From Posidonia oceanica (Eukaryota > Streptophyta > Magnoliopsida > Alismatales > Posidoniaceae): a stretch of 64,000 nt of DNA. The position numbers were made by a program, and so were the translations under genes. Every line of letters starts with the position of its first letter. The stretch's first letter is position 1. The notes under the pieces were generated by a model that had not been told where the DNA came from, did no database searches, and saw nothing but the letters and a program-made list of their open reading frames with translations. Of the stretch, positions 47,165 to 58,927 are shown piece by piece. The stretch spans positions 99,927,501-99,991,500 of the forward strand of contig JAZBRS010000026.1 of assembly GCA_037176725.1 (NCBI GenBank), written 5' to 3'.

Positions 47165-48804
47165 TGCACCGATCAAAATAGGCTCACTATATACGGTAGG
47201 ATCCGAGGGAAGAAACTCGACTCAGAAACGCTGGCAAAAGAAAAGAAAAGAAATGATAAGACAAAATCAGAGTTGCCACCAGGTCTATTGAATTGGAAGA
47301 TAGGGAAAACCAGGGGTAAAGCATGAAAAGACATACTAAACCGGATGCAAGGAGGGGCAAAGGGATGCAATGCCAAGCTAGGCTATGCTATGCCATGCTA
47401 TGACTCATGCCAAGGATAAGAGAAAGGTCGATGCGAGCCAAGAGAAAGGGCAAGGACTCCTATTACGCACGAGGAAGGTGTTAGGCACCCCTGATACGTC
47501 CAAGAATCGGTCTTTCTTAGGCAATCTCGTGCTAATGCAGGGAAATGCTAGCCTAATGCCTAAATGCAATGAATGCCTACCTGCTATGCATGGGAAATAA
47601 ATGTGCTATCTATGTGCTCAGTAATGCTGCTAGTGTTCCGAACTGGGTGGACCCTGGTTCGTGAGAACTCCTAGGCAGTAAGCATCATAGTCTTAAATGT
47701 AGATGCAAGTGATAAAGCAAAACTACAGGGAAAACCAAGTAATGCAAACGACATGCAAGCAATAAAGCAAAGCAGATGCGGAAAATGGTGTGAAATGCAG
47801 AAAACAATGCAAGGCACGGAAAACGAGGCGAAAGCAAGGTGCAAAACCAAAACAAGGGTTAGGCAGCATGCATAGGGGTTGCAGCAAGCATTAGAAGCAA
47901 TAAAACGCAAAAAACGGCGAGCGAAGCAAAATCGACGTTTTAAAATAACTATCAGCCATCTACAAGCATTGGACGCTGGCAACACCAGCATCCAACGTTG
48001 GATGCTAGCATTGCTAGCGTCCAACACCCGCTGGAGGTAGACAGCATGCAAGTTTTAGAAAATGATGCTTTCTAGCTATATGGATGCAGCACAGATGCAA
48101 AAATATAGCTAAATGGGTGCATGACATGCAGGACTAACCTAATAGAGGATTAGAAGCGGAATCAGAGCAAGGAGCAAGCTAGGATCAAAGATCAAAGCGA
48201 GCAAAGTGTTAGACGCCCCTGAACATAGCGTCCAACATTAGACACCAGAGGGACAGGCGTCTAACATAGGCTAGAGAGAAACAAAAGAAAAAAGCATACA
48301 AATGATAAATAAAAATAGGGATCATGCATTTGGGCTACTGGAGTCAAGCAGAAGGCAGACATGCAAACAAGGGAAGCATAAGAAACCAAGAAAAAAAAAA
48401 CCTTACCAACTGCAGCATGTGCCAGGCCAGAGGCACAACCAGAACGTTGGACGCGAGCTAGGCCAACGTCCAATGTTGACGCCTGCACTAAAGCGTACAA
48501 CGCCCTGGGAGGCACAACACACAAAAAACTTACATAAAATTAGCAAATGATCCAAAGAAGTTAAAGAACAGTTGCAAAGGAAGCTAAACATGCATGGAAA
48601 CACAGGAGACATGTAAGTAAACAAATCAAAGCAACATGCAAGCTTTAAACAACCAAATGAGGGGTTGGGCCGTTAGACGCTGGAAGCTGTGGCGTCCAAC
48701 GTTGGACGCTGAAGCCTCTGGCGTCCAATGACCACAGCATGCAGACCCATCTGTACTAAAGGGGGAGCTCAGCTTTAACCCCACCTATATGCATGCAGAC
48801 ATAC
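47165..48804 (-). repeat. K: LTR fragment inserted in N
   Basis: The 3' end of a minus-strand LTR (terminus near 47165). It includes PBS-like GAGTTGCCA (47270-47278), the conserved block (47426-47520), a stem block near 47630-47690, and four GTTGGACGC-type hairpin clusters (47965-48026, 48204-48262, 48442-48500, 48672-48728). It is interrupted at 48805 by A; the rest is outside the window. The exact terminus is uncertain because the end is diverged. Confidence 0.65.
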
Positions 48805-51461
48805 TGTAGCAATCCCGATCGGAATCAGGCTCGCTATTAGCGGCGATTGGATCCGAGGAAGAGGCTCAACTCGAAAACACTTAAAATTGAGGAGAAAAAG
48901 GAAGATAAGACAAATCAGAGTTGCCACCATGTCTATTAACGGAAGACAAGGAAAACTGGGGAAATGCGTGGATTGAACACGCAAAACCAAGCAAAAAATG
49001 CAAAGCAAAGCAATGCAAGGGAAAACAAATGCAAATGCATGCAAATGAGATGACTCTAGCCTAGGATAAGGCGATATGGTCATTGCGGGCCAAAAGACAG
49101 GGCAAGGACTCCTGTTACGCGTGGGGAAGGTGTTAGGCACCCCCGACACGCCCGAGAATCGGTCTTTCTAGGCTTACGCTCGCATACGCAGGGAAATGCA
49201 GGTCTGAATGCCTATGTGCCTAAATGAATGCTCAAGGTGTGCTCTAAGTGGAAGGATGCAAAGCAAGGAAGTAAACGTGCTGTCTAAGTGCTCAGCTACG
49301 CTGTCTGTGTTCCGAACCAGGCGAAACCCAGCTCGTGAGAACTCCAAGCAGTAAGCATCACGGCCCTATATGCAAATGCAAGCGAAAAAAGCAAAACAAC
49401 GGGAAAACCATGCAATGCGATCGACATGTAAGAGGAAACAGCATAAAACGTGCAAAACGAGGCAAGGAATGAAAACAGCACGCGAAATGGTGCAAAAAGA
49501 CAAGATCGGCACGCAAAACGGCGCGAAAGACAAAGTAGGCACGCAAAACAGTGCCAAAACGAAAGCAGATGCGCAAAACAGCGCAAAAGAGAAAGGGGGC
49601 ACGCAAAACAGTGCCAAAACGAGAGCGAGCACGCAAAACAGCGCAAAAGAGAAAGCAGGCACGCAAAATGGTGCCAAAGCGAGAGCGAGCACACAAAACG
49701 GTGCCAAAAGCAGCGAAACAAAAACCTCGAAAAAGCTATGCAAATGCTAATGCAAAGAAAGAGATTGGAAGAGGTAAAAGGAGAAGTAGAACAACGCATG
49801 TGTGAGAATAGGCGCTGTCCAGGGCCACACAGAGTAGGTGTGAAGACCTACAAAGGGGAGAAGTGAGCAAATGGAGGGATTACCACTTTTTTGTGACCGT
49901 TTCCCACTAAACTGTTCCACGAAGTGTCTCGCACGCTGCCCAAAGCTCGCGGTGCGATCGGATCGTGGAAAAGGGGGAAGAAGGTCGCATTAAGTGGCGA
50001 ATCCAGGGAAGACACAAGACAAAACCCTTGGAGAAACACGAAACGAGGATCAGAGTTGATAGACAAGAAGAGGAGGCCCTATTCTACATGCTCAAAGAGA
50101 CAGAAAGCGAAAACAAAGCAAAGAATGCAAATGGCATGCGAATGAATGCAATGCAGGGGTTCCGGAGGACATACTTGGAAATCCTGGGGCCTGATCTGAA
50201 ATCTGTTTGGTCCATGCTGAAGGGCGCTTTGCTGCGGTCGCCTGGGCAGCTTACTTGAGAAGATCCAACGGCCGGATCGGAAGATACCGCAGCTTCAAGG
50301 CAGAAGGGCCAGAATAGGGGAGAAGAACAGATCTAAGTGTTCAGGAGGTCCTAGGGGTGTGCAAAAGGTCCTCCCAAGTGAAGGGGAGCTAAAAGGGGCT
50401 TAGTGTGTGCGAAGGGATGCTAAAATGCAAAGCTAAATAAATGCAGGATGCATGCAAAAGCAAGAAAAGACAAGGAAAAGAAATTTGGAAAAAACAGGAG
50501 TTCAAAAGCATTTTTGAAAAAGAAAAGGAGGCTAAAAGCAAATTTTCAAAAAGGAGGGGGCCCACAGGGGAGAGTTTTGAAAACAGGAGAGGGCAGAGGG
50601 TTATTTTGCAAAAGACTGGGTTCAGAAAGCCATTTTGAAAAGAGGGTATGCATTGGAAGAAGTTTTGAAAGCAAATGGAAATCAGAGTGCAATTTTGAAA
50701 AATTCTGGGGTCTAAAGTGCAGTTTTTCCAGAAAACAGGGTTCTGGGGAGTCCGGGAATGCAAGTGGAGGGTCTACATGCAATTTTGTAAGCATGGGAGC
50801 TAAGATGCAACTTTAGGGGCAAAACAGTCTTTTTACATGATTTTAAAAGGATGCAAGGACCTATGTGTCATTTTTAAAACATGCAAGGGCCAAACATGCA
50901 ATTTTATATGCAAAACATGCTCTGAAAACCAAAAGACAGGACTGATGTGCAATTTTTGAAAAAAACAGGGGCCAAAATGCAATGCAATAAGTAAAAATGC
51001 ATGCAGGATAGTTACTGTCCATTTAAAATGGACCTAAATGCAAAAATGCAAAACCAGGAGGCAAAACATGCAATGCAGTATGCAAAAATCAAAATAAAAC
51101 CTAAGTTACCACAGTGCTTAGACCTAAATGCAAAACCAGAAACATGCAGGGGGCCAGAATGCAATGCAATATGGCAAAATACATGCAAATAAATGAACTG
51201 ATTTAAAGCAGGACCTATATGCAAAAATTGAAAGCAGAGGGGCTAAAATGCAAAAGATTACAACTACACAGCACAGTAAAAGGACCTAAATGGAAATACT
51301 GAAAAACAAAAATAAAAGCTGCAATTTAGCATGATATTTAATTAAAAACTAAACTGATTAAATGAACAGAGGACTAAAACGCAAAAATGAGATAACTTAA
51401 GGCAGATATGCAATATTCACACATAAACTATACAAACAGAAAAATAAATACACAGTGCTGG
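48805..51461 (-). repeat. A: LTR fragment of the S1/B family
   Basis: Starts TGTAGCAATCCCGATCGG with left flank CATAC and follows S1 36094-38680 and B 51462-54030 in order: conserved block (49077-49173), minisatellite, then TGCAATTTT-rich sequence. It stops at CACAGTGCTGG where B begins; the equivalent point in S1 is about 38670. It is the LTR of an element into which B inserted. The frames at 49296-50816 are LTR sequence. Confidence 0.85.
49478..49715 (-). repeat. 30-bp minisatellite in LTR A
   Basis: About eight units of 30 bp with GGCACGCAAAACAGTGCC and AAACGAAAGCA. Best-preserved copy of the array found in S1 and B. Confidence 0.85.
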
Positions 51462-52109
51462 TGTAGCGATCCCGATCGGAATCAGACTCGCCATCTAGCG
51501 GCGATTGGATCCGAGGAAGAGGCTCAACTCGAAAACGCTTGAAATCGAGGAGAAAAGAGAAAGATAAGACAAATCAGAGTCGCCACCATGTCTATTAACG
51601 GGAGACAAGGAAAATCGGGGGAAATGCGCGAATTAACACGCAAAACCGAGCAAGAAACGCAAAGCAAAGCAATGCAAAGGAAAACAAATGCAAACAAATG
51701 CAAATGAGATGACTCTAGCCTAGGATAAGGGCAGTATGGTCATTGCGGGCCAGAAGACAGGGTAAGGACTCCTGTTACGTGCGGGGAAGGTGTTAGGCAC
51801 CCCCGATACGCCCGAAAATCGGTCTTTCTAGGCTTACGCTCGCATACGCGAGAAAATGCAGGATTGAATGCCTATGTGCCTATAATGCCTAAATGAATGC
51901 TCAAGGTGTGCTCTAAGTGGAAGAAACAAAGCAAGGAAGTAAACGTGCTCTCTAAATGCTCAGCTATGCTGTCTGTGTTCCGAACCAGGGGAAACCTAGC
52001 TCGTGAGAACTCCAGGCAGTAAGCATCACAGCCTTATATGCAAATGCAGGCGAAAAAGCGAAACAGCGAGAAAACCATGCAATGCGATCGACATGCAAGG
52101 GAAAATGGC

Positions 52110-52288
52110 GTAAAACACGCAAAACAAGGCGAGAAAAGAGCAAGGCACGCAGAACGGAGCAAGAGAACAAAACCGGCATGCAAAACAGGCGGGAAAGCAA
52201 GGCAGCACGCAAAACAAGGTAAGAAAACCGAAGGGCACGCAAAACGGTGCCAAAACGAGAGTGGGCACGCGAAACGGTGCCAAAACAG
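52110..52288 (-). repeat. ~30-bp minisatellite in LTR B
   Basis: Same unit as in A and S1, more diverged, about six copies. Confidence 0.65.
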
Positions 52289-55286
52289 CGAAGCAAAAAC
52301 CTCGGAAAAGCCATGCGAATGCAAGAATGCAGAGAAAAGATCAGAAGAGACAAAAGGGGAGGCAAAACAACGTGTGTATAAGAACAGACGTCGTTTAGGA
52401 CCACTCAGAGTAGGTGTGAAGACCTACAGAAGGGAGAAGGGGCAAACGGAGGGATTACCACCTTTTTGCAACTGTTTCCCGCTAAACCGTTCCACGGTGT
52501 GTCTCGCACGCTGCCCAAAGCTCGCGATGCGATCGGATCGTGGAAGAGGGGGAAGAAAGTCACATTAAGTGATAAATCCAGGGAAAACACAACACAAAAC
52601 ACTCAGGAATACGCGAAACGGGGATTGGAAGGTACAAGCAGAAAGGGGAGGCCCTATTCTACATGCTCAAAGAGACAGAAAACGGAAACAAGGAAAACTG
52701 TGCAAATGGCATGCAAATGAATGCAATGCGGAGGTTCAGGAAGACATACCTGGAAATCTGGGAGCCTGATCTGAAATCTGTCTGGTCCATGCTGAAGAGC
52801 GCTTTGCTGCGGTCGCCTGGGCAGCTTAATTGAGAAGATCCAACGGCCGGATTGGAAGATATCGCAGCTTCAAGGCAGGAGGGCCAGAACAGGGGAGAAG
52901 AACAGATCTAGGTGTTTAGGAGGTCCTAGGGATGTGCAAAAGGTCCTCTCAAGTGAAAGGGAGCTAAAAGTGCTTAGTGTGTGCAAAAGGATGCTAAAAT
53001 GCAAGACTAGGCGAATGCAGGATGCATGCAAAAACAGGAAAAGGCAAAGAGAAGAAACTGGGAAAAGCCAGGATTTCAGAAAGCATTTTGAAAAAGAAAA
53101 GGGGCTAAAAATGCAAATTTACCAGAAAACAGGGGTCCAAAGGAAAGGATTTTGAAAACAGGGGAGGACAGGGGTCCATTTTGCAAGAAAAACTAGGCTC
53201 AGAAAGTTGTTTTGAAAAGAGGGTATGCTTTAGAAGAGGTTTTGAAACCATAAAGAAGTCAGAATGCAATTTTGGAAAGACTGGGGTCTAAAATGCAAAT
53301 TTTCTAGAAAACAGGGTTCTGGGGTGTCTGAGAATGCTAGTGGAGGGTCTGTATGCAATTTGGTAGGCATAGGAGCTAGGATGCAACCTAGGGGCAAAAT
53401 GGTCTTTTTACATGGTTTTTTGAAAGATGCAAGGACCTATGTGTGATTTTGAAATTATGCAGGGGTCAAATATGCAATTTAATATGGTAAACATGCTCTG
53501 AAAATCAAGGGACAGGACTGCAGTGCAATTTTTAAAAAGAACAGGGTCAAAAATGCAATGCAATAAGCTAAAAATGCATGCAAAAGTTACTGTCCATTTA
53601 AAATGGACCCAAGTGCAAAAATGCAAAACTAGAAGGTAAAATATGCAATGCAGTATGCAAAAATCAAAAATAAAAGCTAAGTTCTACAGTGCATGGACCT
53701 ATATGCAAAATCATAAACATGCAGGGGGCCAGAATGCAATGCAATATGGTAAAATTGATGCATTTAAATGATCTGATTTAATGCAGGACCTATGTGCAAA
53801 AATCGAAAACAGAGGGGCTAAAATGCAAAATATTGTAACTGAAATGCACAGTGACAGGACCAGAAGGCAAATACGAGAAAGCAAGAACATATTAAGCAAT
53901 TTAGCATGGTTTTAAATTAAAAACTAAGCATATTAAATGGCAGAAGGGCTGAAATGCAAAAATAAAAAAACTTAAACCAGATCTGCAATATTTACACCTA
54001 AAACTTTACTAAAGAGAAAATAAATGAACAGTAGTTCATCGACGGTCGACGAGTACTGTAGCAGGACGCCGGCAGTACTCATCGCCGCCGACAGGGGAGG
54101 TTGGGGAGGCGCAGACCGGCGGAGCTTGGTGCTGGCGTTCGTCCGGAGCTCTGGGAACTGTCCGGAGTCCGCTCTGCTGGCCGGAGCGTCTGGAGGAAGA
54201 GCAGCCGGCGCCGGAGAAGGAGAACTGGCTGGCGAGTCGGGGACGGAGCAAGAAGACCGGAAATCCTAATCTAAAGGCTGGAGAAGCAAGAGGGAAGGAA
54301 GGGGAAGCTAAGGGGAGCAAAACGTACCTGAGTCCGCATCTGAGATGTCCTCCCGACGTCAGTGGTTCCAGAGGTGGCCGACGGCGTTCGTCCAATCGCT
54401 GCGGTGATCGTCAGTCGCTCGCGGAGGTTGGAGCTGCCTCAAAACATCCCTCCGGTGCTTCCTGATCGACCAGACTGAAGCTCTACAGCTCGGGTGAGGA
54501 TTCGGCACTTTTGGGTTCTCAGAACACTGCCAGAGGTCGGGGAGGGTGTTTGCTGCTCCTCAGGCTGGATGGGTTGCTCTGGAAGATTGCTGGAGGTTCG
54601 GGGAGTGATTCCGGGTGATTGGATTGCTGTTCTGGAGGCTGTGGAGAGGATTTAGGAGTTGGTTGGATTTCTGGCCAGCGGTTGATGCAGGTGTTTGTAA
54701 TGGAGTTTGCAGTCTGTGGGGGGTGACTGGGCTTGAGGTCTGGTGTTTTGAGAAGGTGGATGCTTGGTGAATCTCTGGATGAAGTTTGGGAGGAGGCGGT
54801 GAGCTGTGGTGGAGGGAATTGCTGAGGGGATCGGAGTTGGGTTGCAGTTGGGGTTGCAGGTGGTCTAAAGGTGTTTTGTGTGGTGGAATGGCTGTAGGAA
54901 GGTGAAGGAAAATGGCTGGTTGTTGGGTGAGATTGGGGGGACAACTGGGAGAAGGATGGGGGCTTGAAGTGGGTCTGTTTTGCTGGAAAAGATGAAGGAG
55001 AGTTTTCTGAAGATTTCAGAAAAGAAAAGAGGAGAATTGGGTGTGGGGATCGGTCTGAAATGGAGGCTTCTCTCTGGGATGCAAAGGTGGCTCTCAAACA
55101 CTCTCTCTTGCCGCTCTCTCCTCTGGAAATTGGAGGAGGCAGAGAAGAAGAGAAGAAGGTTGTTTCAGGTGGAAGAAATGGAATGGATTCTGGTTCACTA
55201 ACTGCTGGTGATGGTTTGCTCGTTGCTCGCTCTTGCAGGTTGCCAACTGAAGGTCGACTCTCTCCGGATTGAAGGAAGGACGGAGG

Positions 55287-55294
55287 ATTATATC
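55287..55294 (-). promoter_or_regulatory. Candidate TATA box in LTR B
   Basis: GATATAAT in element orientation, at the place equivalent to GATATAAG in S1 (39939-39946). Confidence 0.35.
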
Positions 55295-57155
55295 AGGAGC
55301 TGCTGCTGCTGGGCGCGAGCTGAGAATTCAAACTCGGCCGGCGGTTACTGCAGCGGAGGGGACGGGACGACCGGCTCCGGATTTGGTGCTGAGATGGGGA
55401 GACGGCTAGCTGCTGTAGATCGAAGTGATGGAAGCTTGAATTTAAATCAGAGGAGGGAAGACTGTTGGCAGCAGCTCGCGGGAAGAAAAAAGCCGGTGGA
55501 AGCGCGAGGAAGAAGAAGGAAGAAGAAGGAGAAAGCGGGCCGGACTGTGCTGCGGGCCGAAGAAGAGAAATAAAAGAAATAAAAGAAGAAACGGGCCGGA
55601 GGGCCCAGTAGAGAAAAGGAAGAAAGAAAAAGAGAAGTAAGAAAGAAAGAGAGGGTAGAATGGGGAAATAAAATTGATGAAAAGGAACTAAAAATAAGTA
55701 AAAATGCCAGAAGGGTTGTGCTGTAGGTTAGGATTTTAATTAAGACTTTTAATGGTCATTTTGAGTTGATTAATGTGTTTTGGGCTTGATTAGGGTTTTA
55801 AGGCTTTGGTTTTGCTTTTAATTGGTTTTCACTTGATTAAATGTTTGCTAAACCTTTTTTAAATTGTTTAAAAAATTGTATTTCCCTTGTTGGACACTTA
55901 GGATATTAATTAGGATTTTTTAGGATTTAGTTTCGTTTCAATCAGGGTTGGTTTTAGGTTTTTAAGTTTTAGTCTTCTTAGGGTTTCTTCCTTTTTAAGT
56001 CTTTTAAGTTATGTTTTGATTTTTATTTATTGATTTTTCTTGAAGTTTTTAGTTGGATTTTTCTGGTTTGATAGAGTGTTTTCAAGTCTTTCAGATGTGT
56101 TTTTCTCTTCTTTTTTAATTAAGTTTTTAACTTGTTTTTCTTATGTTTATTAGGTTAAGTCTTTTGCCTTCTTTAATTACTTGTTTTAGTGTTTGATTTT
56201 TTAATTCTCCTTTTTAGGGTTTGTCTTTTAATTCTTCTGATGGGGTTTTTATTTTTGGTGGGTTTTGATTTTATTTTAGCTTTTTCCTTGATTTTTCAGT
56301 GTTTTCTTTTGATTTGTTTTGCATTTTTTAGTTTGCATGTTTGGTTTTCTTTTTAGCTTGCTTTAGTTAAGTTTAAGTTGTTAATTGCTTGTTTAAGATT
56401 TTTTAATTGTTTTTCTTAGGGTTCTGATTTGTTCCTTTTATGTCTTGAGGTTTTACTGATTTTTATGGGTTTTTGTGGCTTTTTGCAAGAGAGGGAAAAG
56501 GAAAAGAGAAGGAAGAAAGAAATGGAAAAAAGAAGGAGATAAGAGGAAAAGAGATAGGTTGGAGGAAAACGATTTTTTAAAATTCAGAAAAAGTGTTAAA
56601 AATAAAGTAAAAATAGGGATAAGATAGAGGAAGAATAGAAGCACAGAGGGGGCCCACAGCCGGACCAGAAAAAGGGTAAGAAAGGGATGAGAAGAGAGAT
56701 GATAATCAGGAGAGAGAGAGGAGAGAGAAAATGATAATCCCGAAGAGAGAAAAGGATAATTTGGGTGAAAGAGGGTCTTAAAGGTCTCGGAATTGGGTGA
56801 AAATTGGTGAGTGGGTAGTCTAGGGTTTGAAGTCTTGGTTTTAAAGTTTTGGTTTGATTCCAAGGAGGTTTTGGAGGGGTTTCAAGGTGTAGAAAAAGGT
56901 AGTTTCATTTAGGTTTTCCAGGGTTTTTGGGGATGGGTTAGGTTTGGAAATTTCTAAGTTTTTGGGTAGGTTTGTTGGGTGGATAGTGGTGGGTTTTCCT
57001 ATGGATTTTGGTTAGGTTTTGAGGTTGGGAAGGGGGGTAAAGGTTTAGGTCAAAACAGGCTGATTTTGAAGGGTAGAGAGGAGGATTAGGGTCAGGGTTT
57101 GGTTGGGGTTTGATCCAGCAATCACCAAGAGGGCTCCAAGGGTCCGGGCCTGCCA

Positions 57156-57239
57156 AGATGGGGTGTCAACAGATGCCCCTCCCTGAGCGAGGGCAAGCGG
57201 AGCGCGGCCGCTGCTCAGGGTTGAGAAGACACCCCATCT
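57156..57239 (-). repeat. Inverted repeat enclosing the B PPT
   Basis: AGATGGGGTGTC (57156-57167) pairs exactly with GACACCCCATCT (57228-57239), 12 of 12. The PPT lies in the loop. Confidence 0.85.
57172..57188 (-). promoter_or_regulatory. Polypurine tract of B
   Basis: GCTCAGGGAGGGGCATC in element orientation, adjacent to the LTR start TGTTGACACC; identical to M1. Confidence 0.88.
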
Positions 57240-57720
57240 GACCGGCGGGAGCAGCTGGTTGCTATGGGCGTGAGCTACTTATTCGGCGGATGCACCGAAG
57301 ATCGTAGCCCGTTGCCGCAATGCAAAATGCCAGTGCAGATGGATGCTGTGCTTTGTGTATGTATGCTGATGCAAATGCCATGCAAGAGTTAGTATAAAAG
57401 TTAGTGCAGTTATAAGAAAATGCTGATGCTGTGCAAGTGATACTGATGATGCTAACGTGATATGCAGTGCTAGCTAAGAAAGTGTCGAGATGATGCAGAA
57501 AAAACTGATAAAAAGGCGCGATGTGGTGCGAATATCTGGCAGGGAGGCCAGACTTGCACGACAAAGCGAAGGAATACAGGGTGCAGCTGGTCCCCGCCCG
57601 GGGAGCAAGCTAGCAGAGAGAAGAGAAAGGGGCGCGAGGGGAGAGAGGCCAACTCTCCTATCGCAGAAAGGGGGTGCGTGACCTCGTCTTCCTGGGACAA
57701 GGCCATGCCGAAAAGGAAAA
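57189..57720 (-). other. B PPT-proximal region
   Basis: Non-coding. The first ~140 bases (CTGACCGGCGGGAGC, ACCGAAGATCGTAGCC, GTTGCCGCAATGC) are shared with M1 and L1; the rest is TGATGCTGATG-like sequence. Confidence 0.55.
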
Positions 57721-58620
57721 AAAAATGATAAGGTGACGGGCTTATCGTCCGGATAGTTTACGGTCCTATCAACCGGGAGTGACAGTTTACGGTCCTGTCA
57801 ACCGGAGGCAGTTGTGAGTGATAGTTACTGGATATCAGCCGTATAACATTGTTTGTGGGATAGTTTACAGTCCTATCAACTGGCGGATAGTTTACAGACC
57901 TATCAACTGGCGGATAGTTTACAGACCTATCAACTGGAAGCCACAAACCATGAGGGATAGTTACTGGATATCAGCCGTATAACGCAATGCCGGATAGTTT
58001 ATAGTCTATCATCTGGAGCGACAGTTTACGGTCCTGTCAACCGGCGGATAGTTTACAGACTGATCAACTGGAGGATAGTTTACAGTCCTATCAACTGGAA
58101 ATGGCATTGCGAGGGACAGTTACTGGATGTCAGCCGTATAACATGATTGCGCGTGGTAGTTTACAGTCCTACCAACTGGCGGATAGTTTACAGACCTATC
58201 AACTGGAGCGACAGTTTACGGTCCTGTCAACCGGCAGATAGTTTACAGACCTATCAACTGGAAACGCGCAATGATGAGGGATAGTTACTGGATATCAGCC
58301 GTATAATGCAATTGCTGGTGATAGTTTAGGAGTATCAGCCTAACGACAGTTTACGGTCCTGTCAACCGGTGGATGGTTTACAGACCTATCAACTGGAGGA
58401 TAGTTTACAGTCCTATCAACTGGAAATCGCAATTGCAAGGGACAGTTATTGGATGTCAGCCGTATAACGTAATTGCACGCGATAGTTTAGGAGTATCAGC
58501 CTAACGACAGTTTACGGTCCTGTCAACCGGTGGATAGTTTATAGACCTATCAACTGGAAAAGTGCAATTACGAGGGACAGTTACTGGATGTCAGCCGTAT
58601 AACACAACTGCGGGCCGACC
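57721..58620 (-). repeat. Hairpin repeat array of B, block 1 (27-bp units)
   Basis: Dozens of short units: GATAGTTTACAGACCTATC plus AACTGGCG, and GATAGTTACTGGATATCAGC plus CGTATAAC. Arms vary together: GATAG/CTATC (57752-57756 with 57766-57770), GACAG/CTGTC (57781-57785 with 57795-57799, five such units) and GGTAG/CTACC (58155-58159 with 58169-58173). In the second type, GATA/TATC (57820-57823 with 57833-57836) alternates with GACA/TGTC (58115-58118 with 58128-58131). One unit near 58050 breaks the pairing. Confidence 0.88.
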
Positions 58621-58927
58621 ATGGATCGACCAGAAGATAGTTTAGGATTATCAGCCTGAGATAGTTTCGGATATCAGCCTAGCACGAGTGATTGATAGAT
58701 GATAGTTTAGGAATATCAGCCTGAGAGTGATTGATTGATTGATAAGAGGAATATCAGCCTGAGATAGTTTCGGATATCAGCCTAGCACGAGTGATTGATA
58801 GATGATAGTTTAGGAATATCAGCCTGAGATAGTTTCGGATATCAGCCTAGCACGAGTGATTGATTGATTGATAAGAGGAGGCAAGATCATGATGAGAATG
58901 ATAAGATATCGGACTTATCGGCCGGCA
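58621..58927 (-). repeat. Hairpin repeat array of B, block 2
   Basis: About three ~65-bp units with GATAGTTTAGGAATATCAGC, GATAGTTTCGGATATCAGCC and CACGAGTGATTGAT. GATA/TATC pairs around 8-9 base loops. Ends with GATAAG (58900-58905) pairing with CTTATC (58914-58919). Confidence 0.8.

Larger units (their letters stand above)
51462..57171 (-). repeat. 3' LTR of B (5.7 kb)
   Basis: Element-orientation ends are TGTTGACACCCCATC (57171) and GGGATCGCTACA (51462). Near-colinear with S1. It contains the conserved block (51738-51833), PBS-like GAGTCGCCA (51577-51585), the minisatellite (52110-52288) and a GC-rich part (54030-55560). Frames at 54036-55573 and 56453-56863 are not supported as genes. Confidence 0.9.

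Noticed and set aside
49478..49715. Covarying hairpins in the 30-bp minisatellite
   Set aside because: GGCAC/GTGCC and TGCGC/GCGCA pair in different registers, so they are not compensatory changes of one stem.
49450..49866. Lys/Arg/Gln-rich repeat proteins on the plus strand
   Set aside because: Products of reading the 30-bp minisatellite in three frames; antisense to the LTR.
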